From Malachius bipustulatus (taxonomy: Eukaryota; Arthropoda; Insecta; Coleoptera; Melyridae), in the NCBI GenBank assembly GCA_910589415.1, contig OU342630.1:69064186-69128185 (forward strand): a stretch of 64,000 nt of DNA. Reading direction: 5' to 3'. The notes beneath the pieces were generated by a model, which was not told where the DNA came from, did no database searches, and was given only the letters and a program-made list of their open reading frames with translations. Shown in pieces: positions 48,501 to 59,257 of the stretch (position 1 is its first letter; every line of letters starts with the position of its first letter). The translations under genes and the position numbers were made by a program.

Positions 48501-48988
48501 TGAACTTGTATAAAGACTGCATAAGTATTTATAGAGATAATTACTTGTCTTTGAAGACAAAAGGTAAACGCGCACAGTCTATTCAGGAAATTCGAATGCT
48601 GGCGAGTATTAAATCGGTTCTTGCAAAATTGCATCAAGATTTTGGGAATAACTCGGATGCTCTTTATTATTATCTTTGCGCACTTGACGATTTCAATAAG
48701 ATTTATTTTCAAATAAAGCAGATTTATGGAGAGAATCATCTCCATCTCACCAAAATATTATACAAACTTAAGACGGGAGCATTTTATGTTGCGTGTAGTT
48801 TCCAAAAACTGTTGAAATATAATCTATCCCTGAAAATTTTTATCGATCTTCTTGAATATGAGAAAAACACGATTAATCAACATTACAAGCATATCCAGGC
48901 CTTATTGTGGCGGATAAAAACTGTATGCAAACTGGCTAAATTACCAGTACCTGCAATTTGTCATGAATTTGTAACAACACAACAATGA
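45503..48988 (+). CDS. Large ankyrin-repeat protein with TPR-like C-terminus
   Basis: A single frame of 1161 codons. An in-frame TAA directly precedes the ATG, which fixes the start, and a plausible acceptor (TTTCAG, ending 45480) suggests a 5' UTR intron. Two clear ankyrin repeats lie at about residues 6-68 (LILAAHEGRLEDINKLLIEG and GRTPLHYAAAEDH), with a partial third. The remaining about 1000 residues are mostly helical, rich in Lys, Glu, Ile and Asn, without signal peptide or membrane segment. From about residue 860, TPR-like helical pairs appear, including one in the style of kinesin light chain (YGENHLHLTKILYKL). It is probably a cytosolic binding scaffold, but I do not recognise the family or partner. 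The uninterrupted coding frame in a genome of split genes, with repeats on both sides, is notable. Retroposition, lineage-specific expansion and acquisition from a microbe are all possible; none is shown. Confidence 0.85.
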   Translation: MMEVKNLKLILAAHEGRLEDINKLLIEGADINCQDVQGRTPLHYAAAEDHKEVVKHLLLNGAEFIEDKDSKNPFDLISPYSRQELLPSFSKNILKISHTILAPYKVPERNPNHTYSGSDCYKYSDSGFEFFKSVEALSKRFKSTTINNKVSHYERGNAIILALEFFSVVSDTTMKKILDITHADVNQMINLYYIDLEKNADYLFAMMKKWIGNLQSFISNDSIFICNQDLFSISKVASTFLSGLHRNAETMDPMDKLKNLVFETYSENDKEHLEQQWFEFIVNIYPSLKIEDKSSEDLSEMETQIKGLKNNLLYEFHHFGIEEFLDAIKKVRSRLFEFYYCKNVTESLMLLTPETDSKEIIQILNSELDLVSGDLGLHEDELLIESEVEGIKLVDVKFIENLYPKVLLKNQNATLAELVQEYFRFMPLLEDLNLDTTTLCQELRFESGCEYTQENTKKVYEFVSDVEKKNLFEKFIKLKMIKEHCSGEVYEVEKRLFEQELCNNYNVSQAKFRQVCKYYLEDDENFNEEIQRIIDNTILFIRKLSAIKETEKSCSGMQIDYLGEIILQNNENKIFSSSECNTFRNKLASKNQNNHIKQAFYLSDFFNVMDIPVGNIIFEVDIKKTVIHMLKTFYNAFNEYKIELDIEKIFVRETFLNELVRQISETIRCFKATLGENYGILNSHIFMIIQKLLKIEFLSPLVVKILEVLTKEQIFSSPSIDADHLFMLIDILRRKYSTHLDILLKMKDLDLYDELFVIIVERGYDIENIKALFHELCHIHAMAKVLLQEFDENKKDIVINTTKTFIKLMNEEIFQLYNSKHFNDALEITKISKEIEEKFENMIENNFECYIDRNILLARIRNDLEENTIALRILTELRTRLKDNLYNRSKYFIILSDLAYTYKLLNDDKHDKMQKAGEIYKVLYNEIIKHVLCLDDSNENLDVFETFKEKYTQIKSLQSYKDLLSSSEILNSKTYLRIETICEESAYINMRCGKKDPDLLNLYKDCISIYRDNYLSLKTKGKRAQSIQEIRMLASIKSVLAKLHQDFGNNSDALYYYLCALDDFNKIYFQIKQIYGENHLHLTKILYKLKTGAFYVACSFQKLLKYNLSLKIFIDLLEYEKNTINQHYKHIQALLWRIKTVCKLAKLPVPAICHEFVTTQQ

Positions 48989-49094
48989 AATTGCTTTGTT
49001 ATATGGATCATATAATAACAGCCCATGTCAGACAGAACCCCTTGCTCTATCTTGCAAATTTATCACTTTATTGATTAATAGAAAAAATTGTATA

Positions 49095-49347
49095 ATTGAA
49101 GCGTTGGCCGGAGTAACGTTGTAACTTACATAATTTTTTTGAGTCATTTTTTCGATTCAGTAGGTTTAAATGAGCAGAATACTTCCACCAAAGCTATAAA
49201 TATTGCCTAATTTACCTTAAATAATATTTAAACAATGTTTTAAGAATCGCCAAATGAAAACATTCCATTCAATAATGTTGCAAGGTACATTTTTTGAGTC
49301 TCATGTAAAAATGTAAGTTACAACGTTACTCCGGCCAATGCTCCAAT
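49095..49347. mobile_element. MITE with ~38-bp TIRs
   Basis: Ends read ATTG(A/G)AGC(G/A)TTGGCCGG and continue through GTAACGTTGTAACTTACAT on both strands. TA lies at 49093-49094 and 49348-49349. 253 bp, non-coding, about 100 bp after the ankyrin gene, so it may fall in that gene's 3' UTR. Confidence 0.8.
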
Positions 49348-49704
49348 TATTATTGGAAGCCATTTATTACTTTTGCTATTTTTCCATTAAATTTTTCAAC
49401 TAAAAGTTCAAGCTTTCCCACCTTTTATTATTATCAATGTTTTTTTATGAAGACTAATATTTATTTTTTAATGTACCTTATTATACATATTATTATAATA
49501 GTGTATTGTGAAGATTTTTTATTTCAAAATGGTTTGTTGCTATGTAACTATCCAGATTTTTTTGCTTGCATCTCTTCATTATTAGACAACAAATTGCTCT
49601 TCTATTAATTTTTACAATTATTTCGTAATCTGTTCCAAAGATTTTCCTATTTATTGAGTTAAATGAAATTTAATAATTAAATTTCACTTCCTCACTTTGT
49701 TAGA

Positions 49705-50333
49705 AAGCAAAAATGTAACTCATTTTCAATAATTTGACGCTACAGTACAGCTTCGATACTCCGGACACGCTTTAGTTCGGACACTCCAGTAATTCGGACG
49801 CCTCTGGAGTTCGGACACTTTTGTAATTTTAACTCTATAATCCGGACAACAAGCTTTGGATTAACAAACAAATCAAATTGACGAGAACACCAGGTGATTG
49901 CGCTCTCGTCCCAGTAGCACCTGCATATTGTGAGATCGATTTTCCGAATTTTATAGACAGTAGACAGACACAAGCTTCAGTAGGTTAATAAACGTGTTGG
50001 TTCCTGCAACCTCTTTTCATTGTATTATGTACTTCATCAACAAAGCGCAAGCATTGCACAATAATCCTCGAAGAGAAATGTAAAATTTTTATTATGAAAG
50101 TCACTTAAAAAGTTAAAAAATTATGCTTCAGTAATCCGGACAATTTCACTAATCCGGACCCCCGAAAAACTATATCCGTCCGGACTATCGAAGTTGTACT
50201 GTACTTTGAGCTGACTTGAATAAAAATTTCTTGTAGTTAACGGTTGGTAAAGCAAAAATGTAACTAATTTTCAATAATTAGGCTCTACTTTGAACTGACT
50301 TGAATAAAAATTTCTTGTAGTTAACGGTTGGTT
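49705..50333 (+). repeat. Tandem duplication interrupted by a MITE
   Basis: A unit of about 85-100 bp (AAGCAAAAATGTAACT... to ...GTAGTTAACGGTTGG) occurs twice in a row. The first copy, 49705-49742 plus 50202-50247, is split by the MITE at 49743-50201. The second, 50249-50333, is intact. Confidence 0.88.
49743..50201. mobile_element. Pogo/Tigger-like MITE
   Basis: 459 bp with 24-bp ends CAGTACA(G/A)CTTCGATA(C/G)TCCGGAC, two mismatches, flanked by TA. Further TCCGGAC-type motifs recur inside both ends. CAGT...TCCGG ends and TA targets fit the pogo/Tigger branch of Tc1/mariner. No transposase remains. Confidence 0.85.
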
Positions 50334-53300
50334 ATCCTAAGGAGTGTTTTCTAAATTTCATTGTTTTAGTAAGTAAACAAGCAATAAAGTCAAACCATTT
50401 TTTAAATGAGGAAAAATCAAAACAAACATGGTGTGATAAATAAAAAAAGATCAGTGGATAGCAAAAAATATGTGCCATAATTAATTATTAGTAAATTGAA
50501 AGAACAAAGAACAGAATAAAATCAGTAAATAATATAGAAAAGGAAAAGTTTATTAGAAGTAGTGAAATGATTTATGTATGAATAGTTTCTAAAATGGCTA
50601 AAAGTAGTTGTGAATCTCGATTTAAATCAAACAGAACCAGGTGATTCAACTTTTACTCGAGAAAGTACCTATAACGTAATGAGACGTCCAAAGAAAAGGT
50701 CACTAACTCTTAAACAATAAAAATATGTTTTTGTCTACTCTAGTTAAGTCTACTAACCTATTTACTTACCTACTCATATAATATTTTTTACTATTAGATA
50801 GAAAAAAAATTCCAAAGAAATAATCATAATACGCCTTCCACAAGGGTAAAGATTTTGCCAAAGTGATGATATAAAAGCTGTTTTTAGTTAATAAGAGCTG
50901 TTTTGTTTTTGATGAACCACCCTGTATGGTTTTTCAGTTAGTATAAGTTTTTTATGTGTCGTATTTTACAATATACAAATTTTTATTCTATTTTTTTGTT
51001 ATATTTTATATTACATAATACATATTTTGCATGCTGTTTTAGTTTTAATATTAATTTTACCTTCCATTTTTTTGTACTTATCAGTTTTTTCAATATAATA
51101 TTTTTACTTCTGTTTTTTTTTTTTTTATTTTTTTTTTTTTATGAATAACCCAAGCATAAAATATCTACTCTACATTATTTAAAGCTTCCTTTAATTAATT
51201 GAATCTGGCCTCCGACCGTCTTTGGTGTAGGACCCCCCCCCCCCCCCTCTGGTTATAGGTCGAATCCGTCATTTATATCAATTCTTCCTGAAAAACCTTA
51301 AATTCCAGAAAAAATATCTTTACCGACGGATGTCGATCATTTACAATGAAAGGAACCAAATGTCAACCTCAAGGAAAACAAATGGAGGCTAGAGTGTGCT
51401 CCAGATTGTGTTTCTTTCTTTTAAAGGCAACTGATGGACACTTGAAAGCCAGTCATATGTATCTAGTTGCCCTTTTTTAGATTCTCCAGCAGGACAAAAG
51501 AAAGAAAACAATTTTTTGCATTTATTTAATGGTATAATTTATATACTTCCACCAATATATAATACATACGTGATTAATGTAATCAGTACAAGTAGTCAAT
51601 ATTATTCACATGTGCAACATGACCTAATATTCAAAAATTACTAATTGTTGCAACAGTATCGGAAAAAATCTAAAAAATTAAAATAATAAATCTGTAAAAC
51701 CAATTCAAATAACATTTTTCCAGTAAATCACCGATATTTATTTTGTGACAAAATCTAAAAGTACACAGCCTAAATTAGTATTGCAGTAAAACATACTCCC
51801 GTTCGCAACCTTCCTGAATTCCAACAGAAAATAAATTGGACAATATTTACGCATTTCATCATTAAACCATCGAAATCCAAACAGGTTGTGGACGGGATCA
51901 ACACACGAAACCCGATTTTCAACTTGAGCAAGAGAATCGAAATGTTTACCTTGAGGAGTTCAATGAAGTTTTGAAAAACCTGATTCAAAAAAATTAATTT
52001 TATGTAATAATTTATCTGAAGTCATACATCTTGAAATATATGAACCTAATAAAATAGATAATAGGTAAGTGACCTAGCTGCAAGTTGACAAACGAGCCCT
52101 TTAAATATGTTGCAGAAATATTATAAAATCTAGAATTTTTTGAAATATAAAAATCCTTGAGATTATGAAAAAAAACGTTAAGTTGGGTGATTTATAAAAA
52201 TATTTGCAATTGTTTAAGAACATTGAGGAACTTTGACTAAATCTTGGTACCTGTTCAAGTTAATTTTTATATTCTATCTACTACACAAGATCATACACCT
52301 GTCTTGTAAGTACAGGACCGGTTCTTTTAGATTAGAAGGAGTTTTCAAAAAATTCCACATTTTATAATATCCTGCACCATACCATATCGAACTGTCTATG
52401 AGACGAATATTAGGGATTATTATAATAATCATAGGCAAATACAACATTACATCATAACATGTAAAATACACAACAGAACTGTAAATAAGCAATGCGTATA
52501 ACTATAAAACAATTACATATTGCGTTCGCTATCATACACATAAAGTCACCACAAATATTTGGTTCGAATATACAAGAAAAACAAACTTGATAACTTTAAA
52601 GTAAAACAATAAATAATAAATCAATAGTTGATCTGATAATAATAATTATTATTATATTAAATGACTAGACAAACTGTATAAAATAACTGAAGTCACGATA
52701 ACTACATTTTTCTTGCATATTCACAAATATTAAAAATAAAAATTAAAAATAATCGATATAAAAAGATCACGTTCATATTGTAACTTTATAGTGACTTCAA
52801 TAGGGAAAAAATAATTGTAAACAATGCTTGAAAAACAGGCCCCTATACTTTGTTGTAAATTATTAAAAACAAATGATCAATTTTTAATTATAAAATTGAC
52901 CAGACTTAATCAACAATACATAACTTGATTACTCTAAATTTGCTAAAGCAAAAGTTTATATCATTATTTCAATTTCTAATAAATAAATGAAATGTAAGAC
53001 TCATCCAGATTGCTATAACCGAGCAATAAAAATAAAAACAATTATCACGTCAAAAATATTTTCCTTTTTCATTTTTGACCCGGAATCTAAATATTTCTGG
53101 AAAAGCCGATGACATAGAGACGTAAAATTCTTCCTCGACGATCTACCCATTAAGGTTGAGCGTTTTTATAATAATTTAAATGTGACTAGAATAATTAAAT
53201 AATGAAAATGTAAAAATAGCACCCTTTAGTTCATCTCAAAAAAAAAAAAACTTACAATTAATTATAGAGCATTCTAAATAAATGTCTATTAGATGAAAAA

Positions 53301-55800
53301 TAAACAGGAAATATTTTTTATTAGGTATGTTTTATGAATTATTTACTTTCACAGTAAAATTCTCAGGAAATCATTAATGTCTTTTAATGCTATTAATAAA
53401 AAATATTGATAAAAAGGTCAATTCCACCAATAAGAGGTACAAAGTGGCAAAATAAATCGCCAAGGCAACAAGAGTTTGTTCAGCAACAGTCTTAAAATGC
53501 GACAGTTTTATCAGATGTGGTAGAAAGAAGAAATTAACTTTGTCAACCATAACTTCATTATGTAGGATCAGTCGTGACTGATTACTGGATAATAAAAACA
53601 TTCTGTCAAATTATTTGAATTTATATGAAAATCTGCATCCATTAAGTTTAGTAGAATTAATCAGTAATTATTGTTAAGAAGAAAGCATTCAAACATTGCG
53701 GAATGAGGCTGACTTTGAACATTTAGAGTGGAGAGGACAATAACAGAAAGAATAACATTTTTGGACTGAACGGCTTGAACAATATCGAAAAAAAAAATAA
53801 AGAAGTCGTTCGGTTATAGTGAACTGACTGCCTCCCAATTGTTTTTCGGATATGTGGAGTTTGGGGATCATTAGAGTGATGAATGAATGAAACACAATAT
53901 GCAAAAAACTAAATGCAGAGTGGAGGGAGCTTTTCTTTTTTATATACATAGTTGTATACATAGTTGGATGAAAGAGAGAATGACAGTTACGTCATAAATG
54001 CATAATCAACCCATTTGCGAGGGCAGTGATGTTGTGACCTATTGCAGTAGAATCTAATTAGCTTATGATAAAACTTTGTTAAAAAAAAATTGGTGAGTTA
54101 TTGTGAAATAAAGTAAACAATATAAGAACCTGGAATAAGAGGCGAATGTGGTAGATGGAATCGATGGTAGAATTCAAGGTCTCCAGATGACACCGACACC
54201 ATATGTCAAGCACAATTTTCAAGTCTGATAAATTAAACTAAATCAGTTAATACAAGGTGATCATAACTTGGTGCCTGTTTAAAATTCTATAAAATTAACC
54301 ATTTTGCAATAATAACTGTTAATTTAACAACTTGTGGGTTTGACAGGAAATCTTTTTTCGTGAATGATCAACATTCTAGAAATTTCTCATATTATAATAC
54401 CAAGTTGAGACTCCCTCGTACAAGATTTATCTGGTACAGTTTCTTAGCTACATGCATTTTCAAACAAATGCACACTAAAAAAATAAAATATATCAACTCA
54501 TAACATTGATATACCGATCACACACAGTATGATTATTAATTCAGATGACATTTCAGATAACATTCCACCGACTAGTAAAATATTTAAGACACCTCCGATT
54601 TCTATTTCCCGCAGACATTTATACAGCATGGTGGGAAAACAATATCCTCAACGTGATTAATCTAATTTCGATATATTCTCTCCAACACCCACCCCGTATA
54701 TATGTCAGTATAATTATTATTCATGTTCAGTGAAAAGAAATGGCGACATATTATTACGACTTTACTTTTTTTACTACTTATTGTGAGACGGCAGAGGTAT
54801 TATTTCTGACATCTCAGCTTCCAATAAAACTGGAAAAACTTATTACTGTCGATCAATTAAAAAATTGAAATGCCTCATCTTGTATTTAATGTGAATAAGA
54901 ACATCTGATAAATATTATTAATTAATATTTTGAACCATCAGAATTTGTAAAGTATTTTCAACAGCCTGTAGATACATAATATACAATATAAATTAAAAAT
55001 TATTAACACAATAGTAAGCATAATATACACATACGAATTTACTAAATTTTTGATTATTAATTTATAATTAATAAGTTTAGTAAGTAATAATTGGTTATAT
55101 TACGTTTGTCTCTGATATACGTACATTATTAATTAAACTGTACCAACCGTGGCAAATTTTGCAATAATTTAATTATTCAATTAATCAATTTTCATTTGCC
55201 AGGAACAGAAAGCCCATCCTTAACTTCTCATTTATTAATTAATTTCTGTTTCCTTAACTACCCTTCTCAGATTTTTTTGGTACATTTTTTATACCGAAAT
55301 CAAAAATATACAAAAAATATAAATTATTAAAATCATAGTATTTATCACCATCAATAATTATTATTCAACTTCGACAATTTACTCTATAATGGTAAAATGT
55401 TACTAAGTGAATCATTCCTTGAATGTTTTTAAAACGACTGGTAAATTGCCTATAAAAGTTGAAACTGATAAAAATGCAAATGTATAAAAGTTAAAACTGT
55501 GTTTCCCATTAATATTTTGATTAAAACACCAACACTGCAAGTATTCATGAGCAATGATTAATTGAAACAACAGACATCCTAGTCCAGTGTGTTTGAATTA
55601 TTGTCATAAGTACCTATTGATTTCTGTGTGCTCTCAATGTAGACGTGAACATGTCAATGTGACACAACTGGAGCTGATATAGGAGATTTTTTTACACACT
55701 AAACTGAGCATTCCACATTTCTTTTATTAATGTTAAAATATTGTCTCAACTTTTGTAGCCCTTCAATCTTTACCCAGTCAAACTTATAATTTTACTAATT
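50334..55800. other. AT-rich intergenic DNA without supported gene
   Basis: Contains a 15-base C run at 51233-51247 and long T runs at 51113-51140. Short frames only. The last few hundred bases before 56317 probably form the roquin 3' UTR: on the minus strand an AATAAA lies at 55803-55808, about 510 bp past the stop. Confidence 0.5.
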
Positions 55801-56316
55801 AATTTATTTAAAAATTCACACGACACGAGACTAGAACCACACCTGAAATTTGCTCCCATTCCCAGCTTAAAACCTATCAAGGTCAATTAATGTTAATAGT
55901 AAAAACCATAGCATCAGCACGTCAAGGTCTAGATTATCCATCTCTGAATCACCTTAATATTTAATTTACCCTCAATTTCTCTCCGTTATAAATAAGCCAA
56001 CTTTCTGCCATTACAGTTTTATGACATATTACAACATAATTATTATACATCCATTAACATTTTACCCATAACTTATCTAATTCAGGAGAAAAACTTGGAA
56101 TAAATTTCAAGTTTCTTTTGCATCGGATCCTCTAGACTCTCAAAGAGCTCTTACTGAACAAAGTACGAGACAGATAAAATAAAGCTAAAATCGTTAACAG
56201 AGATAGCTTCCAACCAAAGGTAACGTAGAAGCGAACTTACTGGAAGATGCATCTTCTGATTCAAAATAGAGGGAGTTCTGTGAGAACGACAGAAACAGCG
56301 ACCAACGACTCAACTT

Positions 56317-56487
56317 TTAATCGTCCTCGCTGCTCCAGCGTTTCTCCTGCTCCTCCAGTTCTTCCTGCAGGCGCTGCTCGAGAAGACGCATGTCGTTGGC
56401 AATGTCCGCCTCATACATGGCCTCCTCAGATACGCTCACATTGCCGTTGTTCAGGTTCAAGGCGTTCAGTGAATCCACCATTTTGTT
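56317..56487 (-). CDS. roq: roquin last coding exon
   Basis: After CTCTTTTTCAG the frame encodes 56 residues ending in a charged helix and RWSSEDD, with stop TAA at 56319-56317. Confidence 0.9.
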   Translation of the reverse strand, partial: NKMVDSLNALNLNNGNVSVSEEAMYEADIANDMRLLEQRLQEELEEQEKRWSSEDD

Positions 56488-59257
56488 CTGAAAAAGAGAC
56501 CGTCTATCTTGACTTGATCTTTAAAAGTTTTTCGGCTCTTTAATTTAGAGTCCCTTTAGCTTATGGTTAAACACAATTTTATTCAAAATAAAATTAAAGT
56601 CACTTTAAAATATAAAATCTAATTTCACCCTGTTTATGATTGTTTTCATGCACCGAGTACTCAAAGTTACCAATCAGTGATCACCGTGTATAAAGAAAAA
56701 ATTAACTTACAAGACAAACTTCCTTATGCTTCTCTTGTATGCCCTGTTCGATGATGTGCAGTTCCTGGGTGAGCCGCTCGCCCTCACTAATCGAAGGCAC
56801 GCCCTGAGCGGCCAGTTTCAGATCGTTGAGCTGCTTCTCCAAGCTGCGCAGCTGCATCTTCACGCGCTGCGATTCGGCCAGCAGTTCCTTCGACGGGTCC
56901 TGCATTCGCGGGTGGAATATCAACTGAGGAGCGCCTGGTTCAATCGGTTATCAAATTAGTTAGTTTAAATTTTTTTATTACAATCTACAATCTACCTCAT
57001 GGTAAGAATAATGTGCAGTAACTGACATTACTAAAAAAGCAATTTTGAAGAAACGGCAAGCAGAAACTTGCGTCTGGGGGAACATTGTCAGTGATGGAGA
57101 AGCGGCAAAGAGAAATTGCCGCCAAAGAGCTCCTCCAAAGCGGCAAAGAGTTCCTCCAAACGAAAGTTTCTGCTTGCCGTTTCTCCAAAATTGCTTTTTT
57201 AGTATTGTCAGTTACTGCACGTTATTGCAGCCATGAGGTATAGTTGAGTGAGCGGAGTAAGGGCGATACATACCGTAAATATAATCAGCGAAACCGTTGC
57301 TAGTTTGTGCGACTATTGTGTGACCGGTCTGCATTGCAGCTTGATGAAACTGAGGATTGCTGTAGTACCAAGGGGTGACAGGACTGGCCGATGTAACGGG
57401 TCTTCTTATCTACAGACAAATATCGTAAAAGTTTTTTTAAATAAAGAGGCATTTTTAATAAAGAATCTTTACACAAAGCGGGTTAAAGGTATAAATATTT
57501 CCACTCACCATCGTAGATGGTACGGGTGTCTCTCTAAACTGTCCGGTCTGACCGGGGCCGTCCTTGTGCTGCATTCTCGATATGGGCCCGTATTTACTAA
57601 CGGCCCTCTCTTCGTAGCTCTGAACGTAGTCATCTTCCGCGGCCGCCGCCAGGATACTGTCGCTCCGGACAAAAGTCGGGCCTGTGTTGACCTGTCCGGG
57701 CCAGAAGGAATAGGGTCCCGTCGGACTGTCGAGATCTCCGCCTTTCGACTCCTGCCTGGCCAGATTCGAGGCGCTGTTGCTGATCGCAGTGGCTGCGTTC
57801 TTGCCCACCACTTTTTCCAGTTGCAGCAGAACCTCCTGTTTCAGCTGGTGGAGCTCGGCCAGGCTTCGTCCGGTCGGCGCCAGAGGGGCGAGACGAGCTG
57901 ATGTAGTTTTAGGGTTGAGAGAGGGTAATGGAGGCTTGTTTACCTGGAAAGAGGAAACGGTCCACTGTCACAGATGTCTTCATTCAAACCAGCTGTATTA
58001 TTACTTTATTTTATATACCTATGAAGTTTTTATGTCTGTCCAGCTCAGAAAAAAGCCGTGCTTTAAAAAATGCTTCAAGACAAATAAAAACCCACAAATT
58101 ACTTACAGAATTTTCCCAGTTACATCTTTTGGTGAGCTCTAAATTTTGATTCACATTTCTGATATCGTATTCAGCTTGCCTAGGATACAATTGTCCGCCG
58201 TTGGCCAACATGATGTTATGTTGCGGTTGAGGGTAAATCTCCTAAAAAAATTCACGATCACATCAAAAACTTACAACACGGGCAACAAAAACAAACACTC
58301 ACAGTCGAATATGGGCCAGGACTGGCGGTATAGATGGGTTGCGGGGGTGGAAAATTCGCCTGAGTCGGGTAGCCCGAGGTTCCCAAAGGGACATCGTACC
58401 CTATCCTGGGCATCACGGGCACTGGTACGGGACTGACTGTAGCGGTACCGGATAACGGGTAGTACTCCTCGGTTCCCGGATATCCTTTCTCCGTGGGCGA
58501 CTGACTGTCGGGACGGTGATCTTTGCTCCTGATGGTAATCTTGCGGTTTTTCGCCCTATACCTAAATAAAAAAATTATTGCAAGGTACAAAACTTGAAAA
58601 ACATCCGAGCTCTCACTTCTCGAGTTCCTCGTTTGAATGGGCGAAAGTACAGTTGGTACCCCTGGGACAGCTACCCCTCAAAGTTAAATCTCGGCACATG
58701 CTGATCTTGTACTTGGCATGCTGGGCATGTGTTGCGTCCTGCAGCTTCCTGTTCCCGTGCTGAGCGATGAATTCAACCAAACCGGCTACCACTTGTCGGA
58801 CGGCTCTCAATGCACCAGCACATTCCTGCCAGGATGGCGTCGCCGATTCTACAAGAAATGTTCATTTTTATTAGTTCTACCATTAAGGAAAATATTGAAG
58901 TAAAGTTAATAGTCACAACTCACCGGGACTGGGATCTATGCCGGCCAGCAGCTCCAGCTCTCCTCGCAACACGCTGAGCTTTCCCGGATCACCGGTGCGC
59001 TGCAGAGCGATGACCAACTCCTGCACGGACTGGGCAAAAGATTGGGGCGTCTGCAGCTTATCGATGATGCTCTGCATGTGCGACTTGTGAGCGGTGTCCC
59101 CGTAAAGCAGGGCGGACCACTGATCGGGGGCGATGCGAAGACCGGCCTCGGTCGCGATCTGCACGATCTGGGCGTCGTGTTCACGACGCAGGGACTCGTA
59201 CGTGCGGAATTCGTCTTTCAGCTGCATCAACGATGAGTCACCTTCACGCTTCGACAC
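56317..59257 (-). CDS. roq: Roquin (RC3H), 3' eight exons, 5' partial
   Basis: Eight exons on the minus strand join with consistent phases into 641 codons: 59257-58924, 58848-58617, 58561-58303, 58241-58107, 57943-57509, 57409-57274, 56934-56711 and 56487-56317. The first ones encode the part of Roquin after the ROQ core ([38 protein letters not shown]), then a CX8CX5CX3H zinc finger ([20 protein letters not shown]). Middle exons are Pro/Ser/Tyr-rich and probably disordered. The last two are coiled-coil, ending [12 protein letters not shown]. Roquin is a cytoplasmic RING E3 ligase and RNA-binding protein that binds stem-loops in 3' UTRs and recruits deadenylases. The RING and most of the ROQ domain are absent here; their exons must lie beyond 64,000, across an intron of at least 4.7 kb. 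Confidence 0.93.
56711..56934 (-). CDS. roq: roquin exon: coiled coil
   Basis: Starts after GAACCAG, phase 1, and ends before GTAAGT. Heptad-like sequence ([20 protein letters not shown] and onward) predicts a coiled coil. Confidence 0.9.
56995..57238. mobile_element. MITE inside a small roquin intron
   Basis: 244 bp with inverted arms of about 75 bp starting CCTCATGG(T/C), flanked by TA (56993-56994, 57239-57240). It lies wholly within the 339-bp intron 56935-57273. The centre has a short tandem (GCGGCAAAGAG...CCTCCAAA twice). The mirrored short frames found on both strands are by-products of the inverted arms. Confidence 0.88.
57274..57409 (-). CDS. roq: roquin exon: aromatic-rich linker
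   Basis: Encodes [16 protein letters not shown] to GFADYIYG, ending phase 1 before GTATGT. The intron that follows is mostly a MITE. Confidence 0.85.
57509..57943 (-). CDS. roq: roquin exon: linker with short helix
   Basis: 145 codons, phase 0 at both ends, between TTTCCAG and GTGAGT. Contains a helix [20 protein letters not shown], then a Ser/Gly-rich linker ending VPSTM. Confidence 0.88.
58107..58241 (-). CDS. roq: roquin exon: Gln/Asn-rich segment
   Basis: 45 codons, EIYPQPQHN to CNWENS, between TTTTTTTAG and GTAAGT. Phase 0 at both ends, so skipping would keep the frame. Confidence 0.85.
58303..58561 (-). CDS. roq: roquin exon: basic then Pro/Tyr-rich region
   Basis: Starts [15 protein letters not shown], then a Pro/Ser/Tyr-rich segment ending PGPYST. 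Donor GTGAGT, phase 0. Confidence 0.88.
58617..58848 (-). CDS. roq: roquin exon: CCCH zinc finger
   Basis: Acceptor TTCTTGTAG, donor GTGAGA, phase 2 at the end. Encodes the helical linker and the single CCCH finger with [10 protein letters not shown] after it. Confidence 0.93.
58924..59257 (-). CDS. roq: roquin exon: ROQ-domain C-terminal part
   Basis: Begins after TTTCTTCTTCAG (minus strand) and ends before GTGAGT in phase 1. Contains [20 protein letters not shown] and QRTGDP, strongly conserved in Roquin proteins. Confidence 0.93.

Noticed and set aside
57045..57236. Mirrored 63-codon frames on both strands with similar sequences
   Set aside because: Explained by the inverted arms of the MITE at 56995-57238.
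57248..57901. 217-codon plus-strand frame
   Set aside because: Shadow of roquin exons on the opposite strand, which have splice sites and family motifs.
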